Shown piece after piece: positions 1-8,033 of a DNA stretch of 64,000 nt (its first letter is position 1; each line of letters starts with the position of its first letter). The stretch spans positions 1-64,000 of the forward strand of contig JBGUEQ010000020.1 in NCBI GenBank assembly GCA_041821265.1, in the 5' to 3' direction. The stretch is from Lachnotalea sp041821265. GTDB taxonomy: Bacteria > Bacillota > Clostridia > Lachnospirales > Lachnospiraceae. The position numbers were made by a program, and so were the translations under genes. Below the pieces are notes generated by a model. The model had not been told where the DNA came from and searched no databases. It saw nothing but the letters and a program-made list of their open reading frames with translations.

Positions 1-102
1 CTGCCAGGAGAGAAAATTGAGAATAAAATGGTTCGCTTTCGTACCCTTGGATGCTATCCGTTAACGGGTGGTTGCGAATCAGAGGCAGAAACATGGCAGT
101 AG
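1..102 (+). pseudogene. cysD: 3' fragment of cysD, cut by a deletion
   Basis: Frame 1 reads into the window with MVRFRTLGCYPLTGG followed by ESEAET, the conserved C-terminal part of sulfate adenylyltransferase subunit 2 (CysD), which adenylates sulfate together with CysN. The frame stops at TAG 100-102 right after ETWQ. From family knowledge roughly 50-60 further residues are expected. At the same place cysN homology begins in another frame (from about 87), so the end of cysD and the start of cysN appear to be deleted. The 5' part lies outside the window. A misassembly would look the same. Confidence 0.75.
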
Positions 103-1484
103 GAGCTTCGTTTGCAGACCTTGCAATTATATTAATTGATGCAAAACAAGGCGTATTGGTTCAGACGAGAAGACATGCAAGAATTTGCTCCTTAATGGGA
201 ATTAAGCATTTTGTATTTGCAGTCAATAAGATGGATTTAATTGGCTATAGGAAAGAAACATTTCAAGAAATTGAAAAAGAAATTTACACGTTAACCGAGG
301 AGTTAGCGTTAGAAAATATTAAAATTATACCAGTATCAGCGACTGAAGGAGATAACATAACCACCAAGTCACCCAATATTACCTGGTATGAAGGCGAATC
401 ACTTTTATCTTATCTTGAAACGGTTGATGTGATCAGTAGTGATAAAGAAAAAGGTTTTTATATGCCAGTACAAAGGGTATGTAGACCAAATCATACATTC
501 AGAGGATTTCAAGGACAAATTGAATCAGGAAGTATTGCGGTAGGAGACGAATTGATTACGCTACCTAGTAATGAGAAAGCATTGGTTAAAACAATTTATT
601 TGACCGATAAGAGTGTGAAGAAAGCTACGAAAGGGCAACCAGTTACCATACAGTTGAATAAGGAAGTAGATGTCTCGAGAGGATGCGTGTTAACCCAAAA
701 TTCAAATTTATTGATCAGTAATAGTTTGACCACCAATATTCTTTGGATGGATGATATGGAATTAACAGAAGGAAAAAATTATTTTGTAAAAATAGGAACC
801 AAAATGTTACCAGGTGTTGTGACAGAGATAAATTATAAAATTGACGTAAATACAGGAGAACATATCGGCACGAACACGTTGAAGAAAAATGAAATTGCAG
901 TATGTAACATTTCACTTTCTGAGAATATAGTTGTTGATCAATTTGATCAGCATAAGACACTAGGAGAACTGATTCTAATAGATCGAATAACAAATATGAC
1001 TTCAGCATGTGGAATGGTAGAAGAAATCAACCAAACAAAGGATCAAGAGAATAAGGCTACATTTGTATATCAAGAATTGAGTGCAAAAGGCGATATTTTT
1101 GAAGAGTATTATTATAATTTTGAAAGTTTGTCTATGTCGATACATCATGTAACGCAGCAATCCTACACCGTGGGCGACGAGGTTCGTGTAAAGGGAGAAA
1201 CTTATCAATATCCAGACAGTTTTGATATCTTTGCCTTTCGTGATAAGGTAGTGGTTAAAGTAAGAAATAAGAAAATTAGCGATATATTGTCAGTTGACCA
1301 ATACCAATACACAGGATTTCCTATTACAAATGAAAAAGGATTTGCAGTAAAGGCAAAATCACAAGAAGAATTAAATGTATTTATTGAAGAATATAATAAA
1401 AATGAAAAGAATTTCTTGAATCAATGGTTAAGCTTTGATACATATAGAAGAGTTGTCTTCGATAGTAATTATTGGATTATATGA
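87..1484 (+). pseudogene. cysN: 5'-truncated cysN (sulfate adenylyltransferase GTPase subunit)
   Basis: From RNMAVGASFADLAIILIDA onward the protein follows CysN: the G4 motif NKMD, then the EF-Tu-like beta-barrel domains (PVQRVCRPN, GCVLTQNS, ILIDRITNMTSACGMVE). The P-loop, switch I and DTPGH motif that should come before (about 100 residues) are missing, so GTP binding should be lost. The upstream bases are cysD in another frame. After the canonical CysN end there is an extra C-terminal stretch of about 130 residues that I do not recognise, where some bacteria have APS kinase; no APS-kinase P-loop is visible. A start at ATG 93 is possible but has no good ribosome site. Probably non-functional unless the junction is an assembly error. 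Confidence 0.75.
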
Positions 1485-1490
1485 TACCAG

Positions 1491-1541
1491 GGTCAAAAGG
1501 TCATGTTTTCATGCTTGCATGAAAACATGACCTTTGGGACC
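1491..1541 (+). terminator. long perfect hairpin after cysN
   Basis: A 16-bp perfect inverted repeat (1499-1514 with 1517-1532, arms GGTCATGTTTTCATGC) has a TT centre and is extended by imperfect pairing of GGGTC with GACCC outside. It lies 7-15 bases after the cysN stop. It lacks a clean T-run (TTTGGGACC follows), so it may act as a bidirectional or weak terminator or simply as a palindrome. Confidence 0.5.
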
Positions 1542-1544
1542 CGC

Positions 1545-1724
1545 AAAACATGAGAAAGTAGCCCGAACAGGGCGGATTTCGAATGTTTTTAGGATTGTGG
1601 AGCACACCGTGAGTAACAATCCGTAGGTATTAGGGAATAAAATGCCGTTTGCCTCCGACATCAGGATATAGCGGTTGACAACTTGTCTATATCATACTAT
1701 CATTAAACGTATAGAATAATGATA
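1545..1724 (+). ncRNA. candidate structured RNA between cysN and sulfite reductase
   Basis: About 180 bases without a reading frame contain an orderly series of stems: GCCC/GGGC (1561-1564 with 1570-1573), GGATTGT/ACAATCC (1592-1598 with 1616-1622, with an inner CAC/GTG pair), GATATAG/CTATATC (1665-1671 with 1687-1693) and TATCATTA/TAATGATA (1698-1705 with 1717-1724). The block begins just after an ATGA, and is GC-richer than its surroundings. HEARO-type RNAs (the mobile, IscB/IsrB-linked RNA class) are described as sitting directly after ATGA or GTGA, so an ORF-less relative is one possibility. I cannot confirm a family by eye. It could also be a leader for the reductase. Confidence 0.35.
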
Positions 1725-1796
1725 CTTTAGTAACCATAGTACAAAAGGTTTACGAAGCGAAATTCTGTGAAGTGTAGTGCAAAATATAATATTTTT

Positions 1797-1852
1797 ATGT
1801 TTTGTGTGCATCACGTAGCGGCGAATTAGGAAACACTAAATCGTTACGAATA
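1797..1852 (+). repeat. degenerate right end of family B/C repeat
   Basis: The stretch TTTTGTGTGCATCACGTAGC followed by a diverged end reading AAATCGTTAC resembles the right portion of the element at 45323-45454 and the tail at 44770-44811. No terminal repeat partner or target duplication is visible, so it is a fragment. It sits directly upstream of the sulfite reductase gene. Confidence 0.4.
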
Positions 1853-1873
1853 AAAAAGATTAGGAGGCTAAAA

Positions 1874-3469
1874 ATGGAAGAACAATTCGAATTAATACTA
1901 GAAGAAAAAATGCAGCAACAAAAAGAATTGTTTCAAAAAGAAATAATTGAATTCAAAGAAATTGGAGAAAAATTCATTCGTGGTGAGATTAGTTCAAATG
2001 AATTCAAAGCCTCATCTGGTGGAATGGGTGTATACGCGCAAAGGGGTGGAAAAGAGTTTATGATTCGCCTGCGTGTGTTATCGGGTGTATTGGATATTAC
2101 TACGCTAGAATTAATCAATGAATTTGTTAATGATTATGGTTTGACTGATGTACATCTGACAACGAGAGAGGCGATTCAGCTTCATAATCTAAAATTTGAA
2201 GATGTAATAAGCATTATGACCAGAAGCCTTCAAAGCAATTTGTTTACAAGAGGTGGTGGTGGTAATTTTCCTCGTAATGTATCATTGTCTCCACTATCAG
2301 GTGTGGAGAGAGAAGAAGCGTTTGACGTGACAAAGTATGCGATGATTGTTAACAAATATTTTGTATCGAGAATGAGTCAGTATAAACTTCCTAGAAAATT
2401 CAAAGTAGCATTTTCCAACGATGAGAATGATACAGCAAATGCGACCATTGCTGATTTAGGATTTATTGGTGTGCGGCAGGAAGGTAAGTGTTATTTCAAA
2501 GTATATATTGGTGGTGGCCTTGGAAATCAAGCAGCGATTAGTGTACCGTTTGATGAATTGGTGCAAACCCAAGATGTAATGTATCATGTAGAAGCGAGCC
2601 TTAGAATGCTAATGGAAGAAGGCGACTACGAGAACAAAGGAAAAGCAAGAATGCGTTTTATTGTAAAACGTATGGGTGAAGAAGAATTCCTAGCTTGTTA
2701 TAAAAAAATCCTTAAATCGGTTAAAGAATCAAATCAATTGGATTTATTGATAGATAATGAATATCCTGCCGCGGAGAAAGCAAAACTAAAGAATCTGAAA
2801 GAGCTACAGACAGATCTTATTTTGCAAAAACAAGATGGTCTCTATACGGTCATTGTCCATCCCAAAGGTGGAATTTTGATGAAAGAGGATTTGAAGCAAA
2901 TCACCTTGTTTTTGCAAAAAATCTCCAATTTACAAATTCGTTTGAGTATGGAAGAGAATATGTATATACGAAATCTGACATTAGAGCAAGCTGAAAAGTT
3001 CTTAGATTTAATTCGTCACTTTGGTCGAACGACAAGACTAGAACAAAGTGTTTGCTGCATTGGTGTTCCAACATGCCAAATCGGTATTGGAGAAAGTCAA
3101 AAGCTATTAACCAACATCGTAACATATTTTAAAGAAAAAGGACTACCCAATGATGTTTTACCATCGATTCATATTTCAGGATGTTTGAACTCTTGTGCGA
3201 GGCATCAAGTCGCTGAAATAGGACTTCAAGGTAAGAAAAAGCGAATAGACGATCAGGTTCAAGAAGTATATACACTTTATATAGGCGGTGTAACGGGTGA
3301 ATTTGATACACATTTCGCAACTGAATATGGAGACATATTGGCAGATTCTGTTCCTTCCTTTATATATGAGTTAGCATTAAGTGTAAAAGAGAGTCAATTA
3401 GATTTTGTAGAATATATGAATGTGTTTAAGGAAGTTTTTGTTTTGATTTTAGCTGGCTATGTGAAATAA
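1874..3469 (+). CDS. ferredoxin-type sulfite/nitrite reductase, siroheme [4Fe-4S]
   Basis: This 531-residue protein should reduce sulfite to sulfide (or nitrite to ammonia) with six electrons, probably from ferredoxin. Two ferredoxin-like half domains (early HLTTREAIQLHNL, later part from about residue 330) alternate with siroheme/cluster-binding segments. The cluster motifs are visible: C-X5-C in CCIGVPTCQIG (about residues 394-401) and C-X3-C in SGCLNSCARH (about 437-441). I chose ATG 1874 because TAGGAGG lies 7 bases upstream; the frame is open further 5' but without a site. The preceding cysD/cysN remains make assimilatory sulfate reduction the likely original pathway; with those broken, it could still use imported sulfite. 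A terminator follows directly. Confidence 0.9.
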   Translation: MEEQFELILEEKMQQQKELFQKEIIEFKEIGEKFIRGEISSNEFKASSGGMGVYAQRGGKEFMIRLRVLSGVLDITTLELINEFVNDYGLTDVHLTTREAIQLHNLKFEDVISIMTRSLQSNLFTRGGGGNFPRNVSLSPLSGVEREEAFDVTKYAMIVNKYFVSRMSQYKLPRKFKVAFSNDENDTANATIADLGFIGVRQEGKCYFKVYIGGGLGNQAAISVPFDELVQTQDVMYHVEASLRMLMEEGDYENKGKARMRFIVKRMGEEEFLACYKKILKSVKESNQLDLLIDNEYPAAEKAKLKNLKELQTDLILQKQDGLYTVIVHPKGGILMKEDLKQITLFLQKISNLQIRLSMEENMYIRNLTLEQAEKFLDLIRHFGRTTRLEQSVCCIGVPTCQIGIGESQKLLTNIVTYFKEKGLPNDVLPSIHISGCLNSCARHQVAEIGLQGKKKRIDDQVQEVYTLYIGGVTGEFDTHFATEYGDILADSVPSFIYELALSVKESQLDFVEYMNVFKEVFVLILAGYVK

Positions 3470-3476
3470 AATATTA

Positions 3477-3504
3477 GAGCGAACATTATGTTCGCTCTTT
3501 TTTT
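3477..3504 (+). terminator. intrinsic terminator after sulfite reductase
   Basis: A 9-bp perfect stem GAGCGAACA / TGTTCGCTC with a TTA loop is followed by seven T, 7 bases after the reductase stop codon. Confidence 0.92.
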
Positions 3505-3654
3505 AGTGTAAACAGCTTATTATTATAGAACTATCTATGCCAAACAGTCTGCTAATATCAGAATCTTTATACCTGTCTAAAGAGATATAAAAGTATTCAA
3601 GGATATGTTTAAAATTAGAAGTGTTTAGAGTATCAATTTTAGAGGGGAATAAAC

Positions 3655-3846
3655 ATGAAAAAATATAAAATGTTTTCTAAAATAGTGCTATTAGTTTCTT
3701 TGTGCGGAATTATATTAGCATCCATTAATGCCTTTACTGGCATTATTAATACTTCTATAACAGCAGGTGGAACGGTTATCTGTATCATGGGATTTATCAT
3801 AGCAAGTGTAGCAGCAATGATAATAGCGCAAACGAAAGAAAAGTAG
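3655..3846 (+). CDS. small two-helix membrane protein
   Basis: A 63-residue protein with two hydrophobic segments (about residues 9-29 and 35-57), a lysine-rich start (MKKYKMFSK) and a charged end (QTKEK), so both ends are probably cytoplasmic. The ribosome site GAGGGG sits 7-8 bases before ATG 3655, which supports translation. I do not recognise a family. It stands alone between the reductase terminator and a repeat fragment, with no obvious partner. Confidence 0.6.
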   Translation: MKKYKMFSKIVLLVSLCGIILASINAFTGIINTSITAGGTVICIMGFIIASVAAMIIAQTKEK

Positions 3847-3952
3847 CCGCTGAAATTACTATTTGTTGAAAAAATACTTACTATAGCATTAAATTAAGAT
3901 TTAGCCTAAGTAATGTAACCCAGATGAATTAGTCACAGAAGTTTATTATCCA

Positions 3953-4035
3953 GTAACTATTCAGTACCCATAAACGCGAAGTGTTTTACTAAGCAAAAGC
4001 TCCAGTTCTGTCTTGCCAAAATGAAAGCTTATCGT
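3953..4035 (+). repeat. family B repeat, right-truncated
   Basis: It begins with the family B end GTAACTATTCAGTACCC and follows the intact copy at 45323 for about 80 bases (CATAAACGCGAAGTGTTTT, then AGTTCTGTC...GCCAAAATG) before diverging. The right terminal repeat is absent, so no target duplication can be assessed. Confidence 0.75.
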
Positions 4036-4128
4036 TTGACAACTCACTTAACTAAAATATAAAATTATAATAACCCCTGCATTTAGATTATAGTGTTTTA
4101 ACCCTATTTTTGACAGTCGATAAGGCTT

Positions 4129-4180
4129 AAAAAGTCCTTGAATCCGCTAACTATGCGAGTTCCAAGGACTTTTGTTTTCT
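4129..4180 (+). terminator. orphan hairpin with T-rich tail
   Basis: AAAAGTCCTTGAA pairs with TTCCAAGGACTTTT (4129-4142 with 4161-4173) around an 18-base loop that itself contains CGC/GCG, followed by GTTTTCTTT. No gene ends just upstream on either strand: the nearest + gene ends at 3846. It may terminate a short untranslated transcript or be left from a lost gene. Confidence 0.6.
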
Positions 4181-4314
4181 TTACGAATATGCGTTGTTTT
4201 TCATGGCAGTTAAAAATGCAGTGGCGTATAATTGAATTAAAGTTTATGCTTAAGTATTCACTATGGTGTATTCCATATAGAGGAAGTAACAAATGACGAT
4301 AGGAGTGATTGAAC

Positions 4315-4908
4315 ATGAAAATGGAATCGAAAAAAAGGCTTTATTCTATGAAGGAAGCATATATTATAACCTGGCAGGCAATGCGGACGATGCCTCAACT
4401 GAGACGTGCAAGAAAAAGTGGGGAAATGGATGAGCAGTTTATGGAAAGAGTCATGCTTGCAGTGACAGAAGTGAATGGTTGTGCAATATGTTCTTATGCT
4501 CATACAAAAATGGCATTGGAAGCAGGCTTGAGTGACATTGAAATCCAGAATATGTTATCTGGGATCAGTTATGATGTTCCAGCCGAGGAACTCCAGGCTA
4601 TTATGTTTGCACAGCATTATGCGGATTCCAGGGGGATTCCTTCTAAGGAGTCTTGGGAGAGAATTGTAGAAACCTATGGGCTATCTAAAGCAAAAGGTAT
4701 TTTGGGTTCAATACGTGCAATTATGATGGGGAATGTTTATGGAATTCCATGGGGTTCTTTTTTTAATAGAATAAAAGGAAAGCCGGATAAAAGAACTAGC
4801 TGGCTGTATGATTTGAGCTTAATGATAGGTAGTATTTTATTTTTGCCTTTTGCTCTTGTACATGCATTAATATCTAAGATTTTAAGACAGCCAATTATTT
4901 CGTTCTAA
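4315..4908 (+). CDS. AhpD-like carboxymuconolactone decarboxylase family protein
   Basis: A 197-residue protein with the peroxidase-type motif E-X3-C-X2-C-X3-H, seen as EVNGCAICSYAH at about residues 50-61, typical of AhpD-like alkylhydroperoxidases that recycle thiols or remove peroxides. The all-helical core ends near residue 165 and is followed by a hydrophobic segment (MIGSILFLPFALVHALIS) that could anchor it to the membrane, which is unusual for the family. ATG 4315 is preferred over TTG 4309 because AGGAG ends 9 bases before it. It is a single gene with no clear partner; a role in oxidative stress is inferred from the motif only. Confidence 0.85.
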   Translation: MKMESKKRLYSMKEAYIITWQAMRTMPQLRRARKSGEMDEQFMERVMLAVTEVNGCAICSYAHTKMALEAGLSDIEIQNMLSGISYDVPAEELQAIMFAQHYADSRGIPSKESWERIVETYGLSKAKGILGSIRAIMMGNVYGIPWGSFFNRIKGKPDKRTSWLYDLSLMIGSILFLPFALVHALISKILRQPIISF

Positions 4909-4994
4909 ATTAGAAATGTGCAGTAAAATAGTGTGCGGTTGTTGATGGAAAGGATAAGTTATTATTGTTCTTATGTCTTAATGGAACTCCAAAT

Positions 4995-5092
4995 GTTACT
5001 GTTCACAGTAACATTTGATTTTGCATGTAAATTCGCTACGCGAAGCAGAAATCATTTGATGAATCATTTTCTTACGTAGCTTAACAGCTAGT
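4995..5092 (-). repeat. family A palindromic element, truncated copy
   Basis: This is a reverse-orientation family A copy: end GTTACTGTTCAC (4995-5006), then the TTCGCTACGCGAA core and CTTACGTAGCTTAACAGCTAG. The far terminal repeat is missing and an internal block near the left end is shorter than in the full copies at 25843 and 57874. The truncation point abuts a protein-coding remnant. Confidence 0.8.
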
Positions 5093-5093
5093 T

Positions 5094-5228
5094 TCAGAAG
5101 CTCTTTCACGATTTCTGTCTATTAAGCAGGCCGAAATGGAGGAGCAGAAAGAGCAAATAGCTTACCGTTTGATACTTCTTGAAACAGCCATAAAACGGCT
5201 GAGAAAGGATAGTAAAATGATGAAATAG
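5094..5228 (+). pseudogene. C-terminal remnant of a helical protein, possibly a MerR-type regulator
   Basis: The frame ending at TAG 5226-5228 reads SEALSRFLSIKQAEMEEQKE, then QIAYRLILLETAIKRLRKDS: a charged amphipathic helix like the C-terminal coiled coil of MerR-family regulators. There is no start codon with a ribosome site; the sequence begins exactly where the family A element at 4995-5092 stops. The simplest reading is that the element or a linked deletion removed the 5' part. The family assignment is a guess from composition and helix pattern. Confidence 0.35.
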
Positions 5229-5547
5229 CCTCAATAGGAGGTTCCTGCTGATAACCAGGCAAACCGATAAAATACTGATAATATGGATTCTCTGTGAGCT
5301 GCGCTACCTATTCGCGGCCAGAAAACTGAGACTTGGTCTGTATAATGAGAGTACCAAGTGCTAGTCGAAGCGCCTTCGCTACATTTCCAGTGCTACTTGG
5401 AAATAATTTTGCATATTTTTCTTCAAACACATCCCAAGGAATGCGGTCTGCCATTTTGATCCAACGATTATTCGGATCCATCCGAAGACCCATTGGTTGA
5501 TTAAAATCGAGAAAGGTATGTTGTAATTTATCAATCGGTTTGTACAT
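5222..5547 (-). pseudogene. IS1182-type transposase, N-terminal fragment
   Basis: From ATG 5547 the protein MYKPIDKLQHTFLDFNQPMG continues with NNRWIKMADRIPWDVFEEKY and ALRLALGTLIIQTK, the characteristic N-terminus of IS1182-family transposases. An in-frame TAG follows SQFSGRE; after it the frame continues as VAQLTENPYYQYFIGLPGYQ before homology ends near 5222. The catalytic DDE region is absent, so the fragment is inactive. No matching IS ends were found around it. Confidence 0.8.
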
Positions 5548-6027
5548 GGTTTTTTGACTCCAATCTATAGTAAATTCTATTAAAACTGCAAGGAAAATGA
5601 TTTCAAGTTAACGAAACCCTTGCATTTATTATACGACATAACTGCCTTGAAATCAGTAAAATCAACACATTTTCAGTTAATCAGTAGACACTAATTTGTT
5701 AAATTTTAGACTTTTATACAAGTGGAGATATAGGGATAATATTCTTAACAATGTTCTTGAAATAGAGATAAATATAAAAAGGATGTAATATTAAAGAAGT
5801 GTCATATTGTATAAGCTATTATTATCGGATATTTTATAGATTTAATATTATAATAAGTAAGAAAGTTTACAAAATATTTAACATTTATAAAAAATATATT
5901 GTACTAAAAATTATGTACGTAATTTAAGTGCTACATAAATAATGTTGGCTAGGATATCTCAAGTTAATTTAATATTATAGCTGAATTACTGACAAAAAAG
6001 ATTATGGAAAAATATGAAAAAATATAT
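5548..6027. other. AT-rich stretch without recognisable genes
   Basis: About 480 very AT-rich bases between the transposase fragment and the promoter at 6028. I found no reading frame with a ribosome site, no repeat of the families seen elsewhere and no clear structured element. Confidence 0.6.
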
Positions 6028-6056
6028 TGACTAGACTATCAGAATAGTTTATTATA
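6028..6056 (+). promoter_or_regulatory. sigma-A type promoter
   Basis: TTGACT (6028-6033), a 17-base spacer and TATTAT (6051-6056) match the housekeeping consensus closely. The predicted start (about 6062) coincides with the 5' arm of the hairpin at 6061-6100, so transcripts would begin within that hairpin. Confidence 0.65.
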
Positions 6057-6060
6057 TAAA

Positions 6061-6100
6061 AAACAAAGATGTTTCCAAAAGGAGTCATCTTTGTTTTTAT
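6061..6100 (+). terminator. hairpin with T-run at the start of the transcript
   Basis: AAACAAAGATG (6061-6071) pairs with CATCTTTGTTT (6086-6096), followed by a T-rich run. Placed immediately after a good promoter and about 120 bases ahead of the gene at 6218, it could attenuate the downstream pair or produce a tiny RNA. Confidence 0.65.
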
Positions 6101-6217
6101 TTACGACTAATATAACATGCTTATATGACTTTATTATTGGTTATATACTGCAGCAAAAGGGAGGAGGTATAAAAATTTAATAAGGTTATTGGAATTTAAG
6201 GAAGGAAGTGAATCAAT

Positions 6218-6628
6218 ATGAGTAGAACCATAAAATATGTATCTCTATTTTTTTTGTTGGCTCAAATGCTAATATTACCATTAGATTGGTATACAAACAT
6301 GGTAATAAATCCAGATAATTTTGAAATTGAAAATGTAAATGGATTATTTGTTTTTACTAAAGATGGTGGAAGAATTTTTATGATATATTTACTATGTCTT
6401 TTACTACAAATTTCGGTTATTAAGAGTAAGCAAATGCTTTTAGCCATATTTAGCAATGTGTTATTTATATTAATTTTGATTACTTTTCCAGTAACTTCAG
6501 AGATGATTAAGTATTTGAATTTAACAGATCTATTTAAATATTATGGTTTTGGATTTTATTTATCTATGCTAATGCTTTTACTTGGATTATGTTTCAATGT
6601 TTATCAGCTAATAAATAAACGAAATTAG
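6218..6628 (+). CDS. four-helix membrane protein of unknown function
   Basis: A 136-residue protein with four hydrophobic segments (about residues 6-23, 51-67, 73-92, 108-130) and one external-type loop between the first two (NMVINPDNFEIENVNGLFVF). GGAAGGAAG lies about 10 bases before ATG 6218. The secreted protein gene at 6648 starts 20 bases after this stop, so they are probably co-transcribed. I do not recognise the family. A role in handling or resisting the secreted partner is possible from context only. Confidence 0.7.
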   Translation: MSRTIKYVSLFFLLAQMLILPLDWYTNMVINPDNFEIENVNGLFVFTKDGGRIFMIYLLCLLLQISVIKSKQMLLAIFSNVLFILILITFPVTSEMIKYLNLTDLFKYYGFGFYLSMLMLLLGLCFNVYQLINKRN

Positions 6629-6647
6629 ATTTGAAAGGATAATAATT

Positions 6648-7370
6648 ATGATTAAAAATAAGAAAACGATAAAGTTTATTCAAGGAATTATACTTAGTTT
6701 AGCAATGGTTATACCAATGTTCACAATGTCTGCTCATGCGGAGACAATTGATTTACAAGAGAAAACAATCGCTGAAAATGAAAAATATATTCAAGAGAAT
6801 TTTTCTGCGCTACTTGAAAGTAAATTAAAAACAAGCAATAATCAATATAGTAAATCTATGTCTTTAAATTCCTTATCAGCGGTTAATGATGGATTAGAAG
6901 AATCTACTTATAAAATACAAGATGCGGAACTTCTTAATGATCAAGGAGAATCAACGGGTATTTTTGCAACAACATATGCTGCAGTAGCATCATCATCAGG
7001 TAATAAATATGAAGATGGTACTGATGACACAATTGCAGTTACATGTTATTCAACTATATACTACAGTAAAAGAACAGCTAAAGGATCAACTGAATATTGT
7101 TTAAGTAAAGTTGCTGGTGGTTATACAAAAAGCGATGGAAGTACTACAGTGAAATCACAAACATTAAACTATGGTGAGGCAGGGATAGGTAGCGATGGTA
7201 ATGTGCAACTAAGTCAATCTGAAACACCAACAAAAACTTCATACAGTTACTCAACGGGATATTCAAAATATATAACGACGGCAGGTACTCATAATATTGG
7301 TTGTACATATATAATAAAGTTGAAAAAAGGATCTGATACATGGAGTTATTATTTGTACAATCAGTTTTAA
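6648..7370 (+). CDS. secreted protein of unknown function
   Basis: A 240-residue protein with a clear Sec signal peptide: MIKNKKTIKF, a hydrophobic core IIILSLAMVIPM-like stretch, and a cleavage-type AHA|ET near residue 31-32. The mature part has a helical, charged start (DLQEKTIAENEKYIQENF) and then a Ser/Thr/Gly/Tyr-rich beta-type half with only two or three Cys (CYSTIYYS, YCLSK, GCTYIIK). No cell-wall anchor motif is visible, so it is likely released. It follows a four-helix membrane protein by 20 bases. Function is unknown; a secreted effector, enzyme inhibitor or bacteriocin-like factor cannot be told apart. Confidence 0.75.
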   Translation: MIKNKKTIKFIQGIILSLAMVIPMFTMSAHAETIDLQEKTIAENEKYIQENFSALLESKLKTSNNQYSKSMSLNSLSAVNDGLEESTYKIQDAELLNDQGESTGIFATTYAAVASSSGNKYEDGTDDTIAVTCYSTIYYSKRTAKGSTEYCLSKVAGGYTKSDGSTTVKSQTLNYGEAGIGSDGNVQLSQSETPTKTSYSYSTGYSKYITTAGTHNIGCTYIIKLKKGSDTWSYYLYNQF

Positions 7371-7617
7371 GTTTTATATAATTTAAGCTTCTTGATTTTA
7401 GCAAAATTAATTTCAACCTTTTCTTAATATGATACCTAATATATAACATATATAAAGTATTACTTAACTTCATTAAAAGATGCTATAGATCAGGAGAATT
7501 TGGAACGTTTTAATCCAGCAGAGTATTTACACTATAATAATGAATAACAGGTGTCTCACGACCATTTTAATCTATAAATAATTCATTTACTGTAAATTAC
7601 AAAGTATCTGCAAAATT

Positions 7618-7655
7618 CAAACCAACTATCAATATTCATATTGATAGTTGGTTTG
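7618..7655. terminator. 18-bp perfect palindrome
   Basis: CAAACCAACTATCAATAT pairs perfectly with ATATTGATAGTTGGTTTG around two bases. It is in the 420-base gap after the secreted protein gene; the gap holds no reading frame with a ribosome site. The weak T-run makes it a possible bidirectional terminator. Confidence 0.5.
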
Positions 7656-7696
7656 TGTATAAAGTTAGTATGTTAAACGCAACTTTAATATTATAA

Positions 7697-7741
7697 ATCA
7701 AAAAGGATGTTAGAGCAAAAAGCTAGCAGCCTTTTTTATTT
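7697..7741 (+). terminator. probable intrinsic terminator
   Basis: AAAAAGGATGTTAGAGC pairs imperfectly with GCTAGCAGCCTTTTTT, ending in six T. It lies about 50 bases before the small gene at 7792 and would insulate it from upstream transcription. Confidence 0.55.
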
Positions 7742-7791
7742 ACATGAATTTCCATATATGTTAAATTTAAGTAGATAAAGGGGTGAATAAA

Positions 7792-7923
7792 ATGAAAATG
7801 TATTTGAAGTTTATAGTTGCAATATTAGTTTTTACTATCTATTATGTAATTGTTTCTGCTATTGAGGAAATTGATTTAGGAGACCCATGGAATAAGTTAA
7901 TAAAATGGGTTCATAAAAAATAA
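7792..7923 (+). CDS. 43-residue single-helix membrane peptide
   Basis: ATG 7792 to TAA 7921-7923 encodes MKMYLKFIVAILVFTIYYVI, then VSAIEEIDLGDPWNKLIKWV and a basic HKK end: one membrane helix (residues 6-24) and a short amphipathic tail. AAGGGGTG lies 8-10 bases before the start. It is preceded by a terminator and followed by its own downstream promoter, so it is probably a free-standing gene. Small hydrophobic peptides of this kind include toxins, bacteriocin-like peptides and regulatory membrane peptides; nothing here chooses between them. Confidence 0.55.
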   Translation: MKMYLKFIVAILVFTIYYVIVSAIEEIDLGDPWNKLIKWVHKK

Positions 7924-7931
7924 AATAATAG

Positions 7932-7960
7932 TTGACTTTATTTATAGTTAGATATAAAAT
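7932..7960 (+). promoter_or_regulatory. sigma-A type promoter ahead of the IS3-disrupted small gene
   Basis: TTGACT (7932-7937), 17 bases and TAAAAT (7955-7960) fit a housekeeping promoter. Transcription would run into the short coding sequence at 8005 that the IS3-family element interrupts. Confidence 0.5.
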
Positions 7961-8033
7961 TAAAACTAAGGTAAGTAAATATAAATAATATTATAAGAGG
8001 AGAAATGTATATGTTTGGATTGTCAACACTTAT

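Noticed and set aside
1802..1873. TTG start at 1802 for sulfite reductase
   Set aside because: Those 24 codons overlap a repeat fragment; TAGGAGG directly precedes ATG 1874.
3477..3504. LexA-like box in CGAACATTATGTTCG
   Set aside because: The half sites are separated by five bases rather than four and the sequence is fully explained as a terminator stem with a T-run.
8005..8033. A start codon ATG at 8011 reading MFGLSTLI as a real small gene
   Set aside because: The TG of that ATG is the first dinucleotide of the IS end, and the frame stops after eight codons.
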